Shown here: positions 8,581 to 14,838 of the stretch, in pieces
Numbering within the stretch: the stretch's first letter is position 1
Layout: the number at the start of each line of letters is the position of its first letter
Assembly: GCA_017460395.1 (NCBI GenBank)
Contig: JAFUBA010000155.1
Span: forward strand, 1 to 43,708
Length of the DNA stretch: 43,708 bases
Direction: 5' to 3'
Source of the DNA: Clostridia bacterium
GTDB lineage: Bacteria; Bacillota; Clostridia; Christensenellales; Aristaeellaceae
The notes under the pieces: generated by a model
The model's input: only the letters and a program-made list of their open reading frames with translations
The model's database searches: none
Told to the model about the DNA's origin: nothing
Made by a program: the position numbers and the translations under genes

Positions 8581-9591
8581 ATGGCACGGACATGGAGAAG
8601 GGCGGCCGTTGTGCTGCTTCTCTCCCTATTCTATATGACCTGTGCCAGCGCAGATGACCTGAGGGCCAGCGTTTCGGCGGAATCGGTGCTGCAGGTCCTG
8701 AGCCCATCAAGCGGGGTCCTGGAGCGCATCGAACTCGAGGAGGGACAGCGCGCGCAGGCCGGGACCGTGGCAGCCACGTTCCGGACCGAGCGGATCTTTT
8801 CGCCCATCTCCGGCCGGGTGATCTTCGTGCATGCCGGGGAAGGCGATCTTCTCCTGGATACGGATGCGGCCATCACCCTGTCGCCCACCAGCCGCTACCT
8901 CATCTACGGGACCGTGTCTGGGACGGCCACGACGCCGGAGGATGCCCTCGTGCATGCGGGGGAGGAGCTCTGGATCGAGTGCACGGCAGACGGGACCCAC
9001 AGGGCCGTGGGCATTGTGCGGAGCGTCAGCGGCGACACGTTCCAGGTCGACGCCACGGGCGGCGAGCTCTACATCGGGGAGACGGTGTACCTTCTGCGTC
9101 AGGACGGCGACAGCAGGACCCGGATCGGCCGGGGCACCGTGGTGTCCCAGGATCCCGTGGAGCTGAGCAGCGCCGGGCGTGTTTTGCGCCTGCGGGTGCA
9201 GGAGGGCGACGAGGTGGAGCGGGGCCAGTGGCTCATGACGGTGGCAGAGGATCAGCCGGAGGTGCTGATCCCGGAGGACGGCATCGTGCAGAAAGTGTAT
9301 GTATCAGGCGGCGCATCGGTGAAGACGGGCGATCCCCTCTTTGACATCGCCTGCGGAAGGGTCCTGACCGCAGAAGACCCGGAGGAGCGGATCCATCCCG
9401 GCCAGACGCTCTACTATGCGCTCACGAACGGGGAGGACCGGGAGACCTGGCACCCATGCATTGCGGAAACTTCTCTCCTTCGCCCGGACGGCGTGCGGGT
9501 GTGGACACTCAGGCCCGGGGGCGACCGAAGCGACTTTGACCTTCTGCCCCTCGGCTTTCACGTCCTGGTGTCGGAGGAGCCGGAGGAATGA
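8581..9591 (+). CDS. Third adaptor-like secreted protein
   Basis: The product is 336 aa, preceded by AAGGGGAGAGAGG. The signal peptide covers about residues 1-24. The half-lipoyl pattern recurs (LSPSSGVLERIELEEGQRAQAGTVAA split, then FSPISGRVIFVHAGEGDLL; and LRLRVQEGDEVERGQWL with IPEDGIVQKVYVSGGASVKTGDPL). It therefore resembles the adaptor encoded at 5495-6889, and the two may be paralogues from an internal duplication. It is the last gene of the operon; the terminator begins at its stop codon. It lacks the basic N-terminus and anchor of the first adaptor (2533-3561). Confidence 0.72.
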   Translation: MARTWRRAAVVLLLSLFYMTCASADDLRASVSAESVLQVLSPSSGVLERIELEEGQRAQAGTVAATFRTERIFSPISGRVIFVHAGEGDLLLDTDAAITLSPTSRYLIYGTVSGTATTPEDALVHAGEELWIECTADGTHRAVGIVRSVSGDTFQVDATGGELYIGETVYLLRQDGDSRTRIGRGTVVSQDPVELSSAGRVLRLRVQEGDEVERGQWLMTVAEDQPEVLIPEDGIVQKVYVSGGASVKTGDPLFDIACGRVLTAEDPEERIHPGQTLYYALTNGEDRETWHPCIAETSLLRPDGVRVWTLRPGGDRSDFDLLPLGFHVLVSEEPEE

Positions 9592-9613
9592 GCACCCAGT
9601 GGGTGCTTTTTTT
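9591..9613 (+). terminator. Intrinsic terminator of the exporter operon
   Basis: A perfect 7-bp stem AGCACCC / GGGTGCT with loop AGT runs straight into seven T residues. It begins at the last base of the stop codon. Confidence 0.9.
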
Positions 9614-9625
9614 GTGATCTCATAA

Positions 9626-9639
9626 TTAGGTATAACTAA
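9626..9639. promoter_or_regulatory. Candidate operator TTAG-N6-CTAA (hydrogenase accessory operon)
   Basis: TTAGGTATAACTAA is a dyad with 4-bp arms. The same TTAG-N6-CTAA geometry, followed by CA, recurs at 13190-13203 before the second hydrogenase operon and was not noticed elsewhere in the window. Here it lies 14 bases upstream of the -35 box, a position more usual for an activator or an upstream repressor site. Confidence 0.45.
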
Positions 9640-9653
9640 CATTCGGCTTAAAA

Positions 9654-9682
9654 TTGACAAGGCATGTCCTATTCGGTAGACT
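9654..9682 (+). promoter_or_regulatory. Promoter of the hydrogenase accessory operon
   Basis: TTGACA (9654-9659) and TAGACT (9677-9682) have a 17-base spacer. A second TTGACA at 9684-9689 has no good -10 box at the right distance. The predicted leader is about 80 bases long. Confidence 0.65.
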
Positions 9683-9771
9683 TTTGACAATTGAAGCTAT
9701 TTCTATGAATCTATGCAGTTTTCATATGCCGCCCGGCGGCAGGGAACAAAACGAAAGATGAGGTGGGCATC

Positions 9772-10146
9772 ATGACCATACAGGATATGGTTCGCGTCCT
9801 CAATGCACGGGTGCTTCTGGGGGAGGACAAGCTGGATACGCCGGTGTACACGGCCTGCTGCTCCGATCTGATGAGCGATGTGCTGGCCTTTGTGGATGAA
9901 AAGACCGTGCTGATCACCGGGCTGACCAACCCCCATGTCGTGCGCACCAGCGAGATGCTGGATCTCAAGTGCCTGGTGTTCGTGCGCGGCAAGGTGCCCT
10001 CGGAGGATATCCTGGAGAGCGCAGAAGAACAGGGCCTGGTGGTCATCACCACCAAGGCGACGGCCTTCACGGCCTGCGGGCTCCTCTACCAGGAGGGCCT
10101 GAGGGGCGTGCCGGTGCCCCTGGAGTGGGACTCGGATGACAAATAA
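9772..10146 (+). CDS. DRTGG-like domain protein
   Basis: The product is 124 aa. The fold pattern (VNARVLLGEDKLDTPVY-like start, SDVLAF, VLITGLTNPHVVRTSEM, LVFVRGKVPSEDIL, LVVITTKATAFTACGLLY) fits the small DRTGG-type regulatory domain found near hydrogenase and phosphotransacetylase genes in Clostridia. A ligand is not established; nucleotide binding has been suggested for related domains. The start at 9772 is chosen because GAGGTG lies six bases before it; a GTG at 9763 would overlap that ribosome site. It is the first gene of a five-gene operon and has a shorter relative at 12005-12352. Confidence 0.75.
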   Translation: MTIQDMVRVLNARVLLGEDKLDTPVYTACCSDLMSDVLAFVDEKTVLITGLTNPHVVRTSEMLDLKCLVFVRGKVPSEDILESAEEQGLVVITTKATAFTACGLLYQEGLRGVPVPLEWDSDDK

Positions 10147-10173
10147 CGCAAAGAAGAAGGGGGACGCAATGCC

Positions 10174-10599
10174 ATGGATGCCCTGATTCGGCAGACATAT
10201 CCCGTGGCCAGCGCGGACTATACCAGCGCGGGGCAGGCAAGCGGGGACATCAAGAGAAGACTCAAAAAGCTCGGCATCGGCGGCGATGTCCTGAGGCGTG
10301 TGTCGGTGGCTTCCTACGAGGTGGAGCTGAACCTGGTGATCCACTCCCTCGGCGGGGAGCTGACGCTCAGCGTGTACCCGGAGTATGTGGAGCTGGTATC
10401 CAGGGACGTGGGGCCCGGCATCCCGGACCTGTCCCTTGCCATGCGGGAGGGCTGGTCCACGGCCAGCGATGAGGCGAGATCCCTGGGCTTCGGCGCCGGC
10501 ATGGGCCTGCCCAACATGAAGCGCAATGCCAGCGACTTTGAGATCAAAAGCGAGGTCGGCGTCGGGACGGAAATCACCATGAAGTTCAATCTCGCATGA
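10174..10599 (+). CDS. GHKL ATPase, anti-sigma/serine-kinase-like
   Basis: The product is 141 aa, a single HATPase_c domain without a histidine phosphoacceptor domain. The N box appears in SYEVELNLVIHS (about residues 48-59), the G1 box in SRDVGPGIPDL (near 85), and the G2-type glycine segment in LGFGAGMGLPNMKRNASDF (near 110). This resembles the SpoIIAB/RsbW class of serine kinases and anti-sigma factors. Its partner is unknown; genes for DRTGG-like and sensor-hydrogenase proteins flank it. AAGAAGGGGG precedes the ATG at 10174. An ATG at 10169 opens only a five-codon frame. Confidence 0.85.
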   Translation: MDALIRQTYPVASADYTSAGQASGDIKRRLKKLGIGGDVLRRVSVASYEVELNLVIHSLGGELTLSVYPEYVELVSRDVGPGIPDLSLAMREGWSTASDEARSLGFGAGMGLPNMKRNASDFEIKSEVGVGTEITMKFNLA

Positions 10600-10637
10600 A
10601 GCCCGGCATACATCCAGGAGATAAGAGGTGATGGATC

Positions 10638-11939
10638 ATGGAGGCGATACGGTATCATTCCGTTCGGCTGGACAAGGACCGGTGCCGGGGCTGCACCAAC
10701 TGTCTGACGCAGTGCCCCACGGAAGCCATCAGGGTCCGGGGCGGCAGGGCGCATATCCTTGACACCCTGTGCATCGACTGCGGAGAGTGCATCCGCATCT
10801 GTGACTATCATGCCAAGGTGGCCGAGACGGACAGCCTGGAGGACATCAGGAAGTTCAAGTACTCGATTGCCCTGCCGGCACCCTCGCTCTACGGCCAGTT
10901 CCGGAATCTGAGAAACCCGGTGTACGTGCTGGAGGCGCTCAGGGCCATCGGGTTTGACGACGTGTTCGAGGTGGCGCGGGGCGCGGACGTGGTGACGCGG
11001 GCGATCCGGGAGCGGATGCGGGACACGAGCCTTCCCAGGCCCATGATCTCCTCCGCCTGTCCTGCCGTCGTGCGCCTCATCCAGGTGCGCTTCCCGGACC
11101 TTCTGGACCACGTGGTGGATGTGCGCCAGCCCATGGAGGTGGCGGCCAGCATTGCAAGGGCCGAGTTCTGTAAAGCGCACGGGTGCCGCCCGGAGGAGGT
11201 GGGATGCTTTTTCATCACGCCCTGCCCGGCCAAGATGACGGCCATCCGCAGCCCGCTCGGGCAGGCAAAGTCCGAGCTCAACGGGGCCATCTCCATGACG
11301 GACATCTACGGGCTTATCCTCCCGCACATGGACGCCATGATGAAGAATCCGGACTTCCGTCCCTCCACCCGATACGGCGTGGGCTGGGCCATGAGCAACG
11401 GGGAGGCCAACGCGGTGTGCCCCCAGAGCAGCCTGAGCGTGGACGGAATCACCAATGTCATAGGGGTTCTGGAGGAGCTTGAGAACGATAAGCTCCAGGA
11501 CCTGGAGTTCCTTGAGGGCAATGCATGCATCGGCGGGTGTGTCGGCGGGTGCCTGACCTTTGAAAATAACTATGTGGCCAAGGCCGCCATCCGAAAAATG
11601 GTGACCGCCATGCCGGACGTGCACCCCGACCAGGACGTGCCGGTGAACATGCTCACCAAGTATCCCATGAAAAACGATGTGCCCTTCCGGCCCAATGACG
11701 CCATGAAGCTGGATGATAACCTTTTGGTGGCCATGCAGATGATGAACCGGATGAATGAGATCATGGAGCGCCTGCCCGGCTATGACTGCGGCTCCTGCGG
11801 TTCGCCCACCTGCAAGACCTTTGCCGAGGACATCGTGCGGGGCCACTGCAACGAGATGGACTGCATCCATGTGATGCGGGACAAGCTGAAGGTCATGGCT
11901 CAGGAGATGGTGGCCCTGGCCCAGACAAGGCGTGAATAA
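10638..11939 (+). CDS. Sensor-type [FeFe] hydrogenase-like protein (HydS-like)
   Basis: The product is 433 aa. Two ferredoxin-type [4Fe-4S] motifs sit at Cys16/19/22/26 and Cys45/48/51/55. A hydrogenase H-cluster domain follows with altered signatures: L1 is SSACPAVV (Ala140, Cys141) instead of TSCCPxW, L2 is TPCPAKM (Cys196) and L3 is GNACIGGCVGGC (Cys297, Cys301). All four presumed cluster ligands are kept, but the proton-relay Cys is Ala. The C-terminus has a further Fe-S motif, YDCGSCGSPTC...C (Cys384/387/392/404). No PAS domain is present. From family knowledge, Ala at the relay position occurs in HydS-type sensory hydrogenases. I infer a redox or H2 sensor rather than a bulk catalyst. 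Confidence 0.82.
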   Translation: MEAIRYHSVRLDKDRCRGCTNCLTQCPTEAIRVRGGRAHILDTLCIDCGECIRICDYHAKVAETDSLEDIRKFKYSIALPAPSLYGQFRNLRNPVYVLEALRAIGFDDVFEVARGADVVTRAIRERMRDTSLPRPMISSACPAVVRLIQVRFPDLLDHVVDVRQPMEVAASIARAEFCKAHGCRPEEVGCFFITPCPAKMTAIRSPLGQAKSELNGAISMTDIYGLILPHMDAMMKNPDFRPSTRYGVGWAMSNGEANAVCPQSSLSVDGITNVIGVLEELENDKLQDLEFLEGNACIGGCVGGCLTFENNYVAKAAIRKMVTAMPDVHPDQDVPVNMLTKYPMKNDVPFRPNDAMKLDDNLLVAMQMMNRMNEIMERLPGYDCGSCGSPTCKTFAEDIVRGHCNEMDCIHVMRDKLKVMAQEMVALAQTRRE

Positions 11940-11940
11940 C

Positions 11941-11969
11941 GCACATGGAATGTGCCACATTCCATGTGC
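11941..11969. repeat. Perfect 13-bp inverted repeat between two operon genes
   Basis: GCACATGGAATGT (11941-11953) and its exact complement ACATTCCATGTGC (11957-11969) flank a three-base loop. It begins two bases after the stop of the hydrogenase-like gene and ends 24 bases before the ribosome site of the next gene. On the plus strand no T run follows, so it is not a normal terminator for this operon. It may stabilise the upstream mRNA, attenuate expression, or bind a protein. Confidence 0.85.
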
Positions 11970-12004
11970 AATATCAAAAAAACAACCAATCGGAGGAGAA
12001 GAAG

Positions 12005-12352
12005 ATGACGGTCTCAGAAGTCAGGGAGCTGATCCAGGGGGAAAGCCTGACCCCGGAGGTCCCGGAGGAGAAAGAGGTGCTCTGCGGGTATGCGTGTGAC
12101 CTGCTCAGCTGGGTCATGGCCCACGGGGACGAGGGCATGGCCTGGGTGACGGTGCAGACCCACCTGAACGTGGTGGCGGTGGCGGTCCTCTCGGACATGG
12201 CCTGCATCATCCTGCCGGAGGGCATCCGCATGGAGGAAGAAAGCCTCAAGAAGGCGACGGGGGAGGGCATGTGCGTACTGACCTCGCCGCTTACCACCTA
12301 TGAGATCTGCTTTCGGCTGATGACATCGGGCATACCGCCCCATGTCCAGTGA
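12005..12352 (+). CDS. Small DRTGG-like protein of the hydrogenase locus
   Basis: The product is 115 aa. It opens MTVSEVRELIQGESL and keeps the segment order of DRTGG-type domains (CGYACDLLSWVMAHG, AWVTVQTHLNVVAVAVLSDMACIILPEGI, GEGMCVLTSPLTTYEICFRL). It has a counterpart in the first gene of the operon (9772-10146). The start at 12005 follows GGAGGAG closely; an ATG at 11945 would place the 13-bp hairpin inside the coding sequence. Function unknown; such proteins commonly accompany clostridial hydrogenase operons. Confidence 0.72.
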   Translation: MTVSEVRELIQGESLTPEVPEEKEVLCGYACDLLSWVMAHGDEGMAWVTVQTHLNVVAVAVLSDMACIILPEGIRMEEESLKKATGEGMCVLTSPLTTYEICFRLMTSGIPPHVQ

Positions 12353-12369
12353 TGCAGTGAGAGATAAAT

Positions 12370-13110
12370 ATGGAAACTTTATTTTGCGATCTTCACATGC
12401 ATTCCTGTCTCTCCCCCTGCGGGGATGACGACATGACGCCGGCGAACCTGTGCGGGATGGCGGCGGTGAAGGGCCTTGACATGATTGCCCTGACGGACCA
12501 TAACGCGGCGGGCAATCTGCCGGCGGCAAAGGCCTGCTGCGATGCCTACGGGCTGCTGCTGATCCCGGGGATGGAGATCACCACCCGGGAGGAGGTCCAC
12601 ATGCTGGGGTATTTCCCGGACGTGGAGACGGCCGTGGCCTTCGGGGAGATGCTGAGAGAGCACCTGCCAAAAAAGAAGAATAAACCGGGACTCTTTGGCA
12701 ACCAGAAGATCATGAACGAGGACGATGAGCAGATCGGCGAGGAGGAAGCCCTGCTGATCGGCGCCACGGACCTGACGCTGAAGGACGCGGCGAAGGCCGT
12801 GCGGGCGTTTCAGGGGGTTCCGGTCCCGGCGCACATCAACCGCGGGTCCAACGGGCTCCTGGTGAATCTTGGCTTCATGCCGGAGGACATTGACTTTCCC
12901 ACGGTGGAGGTCTGGCGGGATCTGCCCTGCACCCACTCGGCGCAGGCAGGGAGACTCGTCCTCCACTCCTCGGATGCCCACTATCTCGGGGACATCCTGG
13001 AGCGGGAGATCACCCTGGATCTGGAGGAAAAGAGTGTCGCAGCGTTCCTCAAAAAGATACGGGAAGGAAAAACTTCTCAGGAATCTTTTTCGAAGGTCCG
13101 CAGCGCATAG
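12370..13110 (+). CDS. PHP-domain phosphoesterase
   Basis: The product is 246 aa. The four PHP motifs can be followed: DLHMHSCLSPCG (about residues 7-18), ALTDHNAAGN (about 40-49), IPGMEITTREEVHMLGYF (about 65-83), and the C-terminal AHINR and HSSDAHYLGDI (near 198-208). The His and Asp residues expected to hold the metal centre are present. The family hydrolyses phosphoesters such as 3'-5' phosphoadenosines, nucleotides or histidinol phosphate; the substrate here is unknown. It is the last gene of the accessory operon; no terminator T run was seen before the next promoter, so some read-through is possible. Confidence 0.85.
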   Translation: METLFCDLHMHSCLSPCGDDDMTPANLCGMAAVKGLDMIALTDHNAAGNLPAAKACCDAYGLLLIPGMEITTREEVHMLGYFPDVETAVAFGEMLREHLPKKKNKPGLFGNQKIMNEDDEQIGEEEALLIGATDLTLKDAAKAVRAFQGVPVPAHINRGSNGLLVNLGFMPEDIDFPTVEVWRDLPCTHSAQAGRLVLHSSDAHYLGDILEREITLDLEEKSVAAFLKKIREGKTSQESFSKVRSA

Positions 13111-13159
13111 AAAGGATGGCCGGGAAAGAGGCAGTTTGCACAATCTTTCCCCAAAATCG

Positions 13160-13178
13160 CGATATAGCCGTTATATCG
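13160..13178. promoter_or_regulatory. Dyad CGATATA-N5-TATATCG upstream of hydrogenase promoter
   Basis: Perfect 7-bp arms with a five-base centre, located 18 bases upstream of the -35 box of the hydABC operon. It could be a second operator. No copy was noticed before the accessory operon. Confidence 0.4.
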
Positions 13179-13187
13179 AAAATCATA

Positions 13188-13225
13188 TGTTAGGATTGAC
13201 TAACAATCCCGGGCGTGGATATAAT
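13188..13225 (+). promoter_or_regulatory. Promoter and candidate operator of the hydABC operon
   Basis: The -35 TTGACT (13196-13201) and a consensus -10 TATAAT (13220-13225) are 18 bases apart. The -35 box lies inside the perfect dyad TGTTAG-N6-CTAACA (13188-13205), so a protein bound there should block RNA polymerase. The half-site TGTTA resembles that of Rex, but the centre is two bases wider than the usual Rex site. The leader to the first start codon is about 100 bases. Confidence 0.65.
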
Positions 13226-13333
13226 CGACTTTGTGAAATTTTCGACAATGTTCCCTCTTGACTCAGGGAGGGTTGCCGAATGAGAGAGCGGGCCCATGCC
13301 TGCTCAGGAAATCAGGAGGAGGAAGAGCCATCC

Positions 13334-13819
13334 ATGAGCCAGATGGACAGCAACAAGTACGAAGAGCTGCGCAAGCTGATTGAGGCGCACAAGGACTGGC
13401 CGGGCGCACTGATGCCCGTGCTCCAGGGTGCCCAGGAAATCTTCGGCTGCGTGCCCGAGGACGTGCAGAAGATCATCGCAGAAGGCCTGGGCGTAACCCT
13501 GAGCGAGGTGTACGGCGTCGCCACATTCTATGCCCAGTTCTCCCTGCAGCCCAAGGGCGAGTACGTGATCAGCGTGTGCCTGGGCACGGCCTGCTACGTG
13601 AAGGGCAGCCAGAGCGTCCTGGACAAACTCAGCGAGGTCCTGCAGATCCCGGTGGGCAGCACCACCGCCGACGGCAAGTTCACCCTTCAGGCCACCCGCT
13701 GCCTGGGTGCCTGCGGTCTTGCCCCCGTCATGACGATCAACTCTGACGTCTACGGCCGTCTGACGCCCGACCAGGTGCCGGGCATCATCGCCAAGTACAG
13801 GGAAGCCCAGGCAGAATAA
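13334..13819 (+). CDS. hydC: NuoE-like hydrogenase subunit HydC
   Basis: The product is 161 aa, matching the 24-kDa thioredoxin-like [2Fe-2S] subunit. The helical N-terminus ends in SEVYGVATFYAQF, the family signature. Four Cys ligands are seen in CLGTAC (near residues 86 and 91) and CLGACGLAP (near 126 and 130). In trimeric hydrogenases it is the small electron-transfer partner of the NuoF-like subunit. AGGAGGAGGA lies about 12 bases before the ATG at 13334; the upstream ATG at 13280 would place this site inside the gene. First gene of the second operon. Confidence 0.93.
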   Translation: MSQMDSNKYEELRKLIEAHKDWPGALMPVLQGAQEIFGCVPEDVQKIIAEGLGVTLSEVYGVATFYAQFSLQPKGEYVISVCLGTACYVKGSQSVLDKLSEVLQIPVGSTTADGKFTLQATRCLGACGLAPVMTINSDVYGRLTPDQVPGIIAKYREAQAE

Positions 13820-13891
13820 GTAGCTGCGGCGCGGGATAGAAGGAAATCACGGATATGTGACTCGGGACCGTAAGAAAGCGTGGGATTTTCC

Positions 13892-14446
13892 ATGAAGGAA
13901 ATTGCACTGCATCTTCTGGACATCGTGCAGAATTCCGTCACGGCCGGTGCAAAGCGGGTGGAGATCGGCTTTGTGCTGGAGGAAGGCGGAAAACTGACCA
14001 TGTCCGTGCGGGATGACGGAAAGGGCATGAGCCCGGAGATGGCAGAGAGGGTACGCAGTCCCTTTGTGACCACCAGAACCACCCGCAGGGTGGGCCTTGG
14101 CATTCCGCTGCTCATGCAGAACACCATGCTGACGGGCGGACATGTGGAGCTGGAGTCGGAGGAAGGCAAGGGCACGGAAATCCGGGCCATCTTCATGACG
14201 GACTCCATTGACTGCCTGCCCCTGGGGGACCTTTCCTCCACCATGGCAAGCCTCATCATGGGAAACCCGGATGCACCGGAATTCATTCTCACCTGCAAAA
14301 GCCCCCGGGGCGAAATGCAGTTTTCCACCGAGGAGATACGGCCGGTCCTTGAGGGCGTGTCCCTTTCTGAGCCCGATGTGATTTCCTGGATCCGCGGATC
14401 CATACAAGAAGAAGTAGAACCGCTATTTGGAGGGATAATTCGATGA
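13892..14446 (+). CDS. GHKL ATPase within the hydrogenase operon
   Basis: The product is 184 aa. It begins MKEIALHLLDIVQNSVTAGA, where the N box Asn lies in the first helix, followed by the G1 box DDGKGMSP (about residues 50-57), the F-box-like SPFVTTRTTRRVGLGIPLL and a GKGTEI segment. It has the ATP-binding half of a histidine kinase but no sensor or phosphoacceptor domain. The C-terminal ~70 residues are a family-specific extension. It overlaps the next gene by ATGA. Homologous genes sit at this place in many clostridial hydABC operons; their target is unproven. GTGGGA is the only ribosome-site-like sequence before 13892. Confidence 0.85.
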   Translation: MKEIALHLLDIVQNSVTAGAKRVEIGFVLEEGGKLTMSVRDDGKGMSPEMAERVRSPFVTTRTTRRVGLGIPLLMQNTMLTGGHVELESEEGKGTEIRAIFMTDSIDCLPLGDLSSTMASLIMGNPDAPEFILTCKSPRGEMQFSTEEIRPVLEGVSLSEPDVISWIRGSIQEEVEPLFGGIIR

Positions 14447-14820
14447 AGTCTTTGGCTGAACTGGAAGCCATCCGCAAGGCGACGCTGAGCAAGATCAACC
14501 TGCGCAAGGAAGACGAGGACAGCGTGACCCGTGTCGTGGTGGGCATGGCCACCTGCGGTATCGCAGCGGGCGCCCGTCCCGTGATGCTCTCCTTCGTGGA
14601 TGAGATTCAGAAGCGGCAGCTGAACAATGTGACCGTGTCCCAGACCGGCTGCATCGGCATGTGCCGTCTTGAGCCCATGGTGGACGTGATCGTCCCCGGC
14701 AAGGAAAAGGTTACCTATGTGCATGTCAAGCCCGAGATGGTGAGCCGCATTGTGGCGGAGCACGTGGTCAACGGCCGTCCGGTCGCCGAGTATACCATCG
14801 GCGCTGCCGAAGCTGAGTAA
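14443..14820 (+). CDS. Thioredoxin-like [2Fe-2S] ferredoxin subunit
   Basis: The product is 125 aa. Cysteines in MATCGIAAGA (residue 32) and in TGCIGMCRLEP (residues 65 and 69) fit the thioredoxin-like 2Fe-2S domain, although the first motif has one Cys where the family usually has two close ones. The same domain also forms the N-terminus of the neighbouring NuoF-like protein. Likely an electron shuttle or an accessory subunit of the hydrogenase. Its start codon overlaps the stop of the ATPase gene, and the next gene starts 18 bases later. Confidence 0.85.
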   Translation: MKSLAELEAIRKATLSKINLRKEDEDSVTRVVVGMATCGIAAGARPVMLSFVDEIQKRQLNNVTVSQTGCIGMCRLEPMVDVIVPGKEKVTYVHVKPEMVSRIVAEHVVNGRPVAEYTIGAAEAE

Positions 14821-14838
14821 AACGGAGGAGCGAGAGAG

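Noticed and set aside
9684-9712. Second promoter from TTGACA at 9684-9689
   Set aside because: There is no acceptable -10 box at 16-18 bases; TATGAA at 9704 is only 14 bases away.
13188-13205. Canonical Rex operator
   Set aside because: The half-site TGTTA fits, but the two halves are separated by two bases more than in the usual Rex consensus. Kept only as an unassigned operator.
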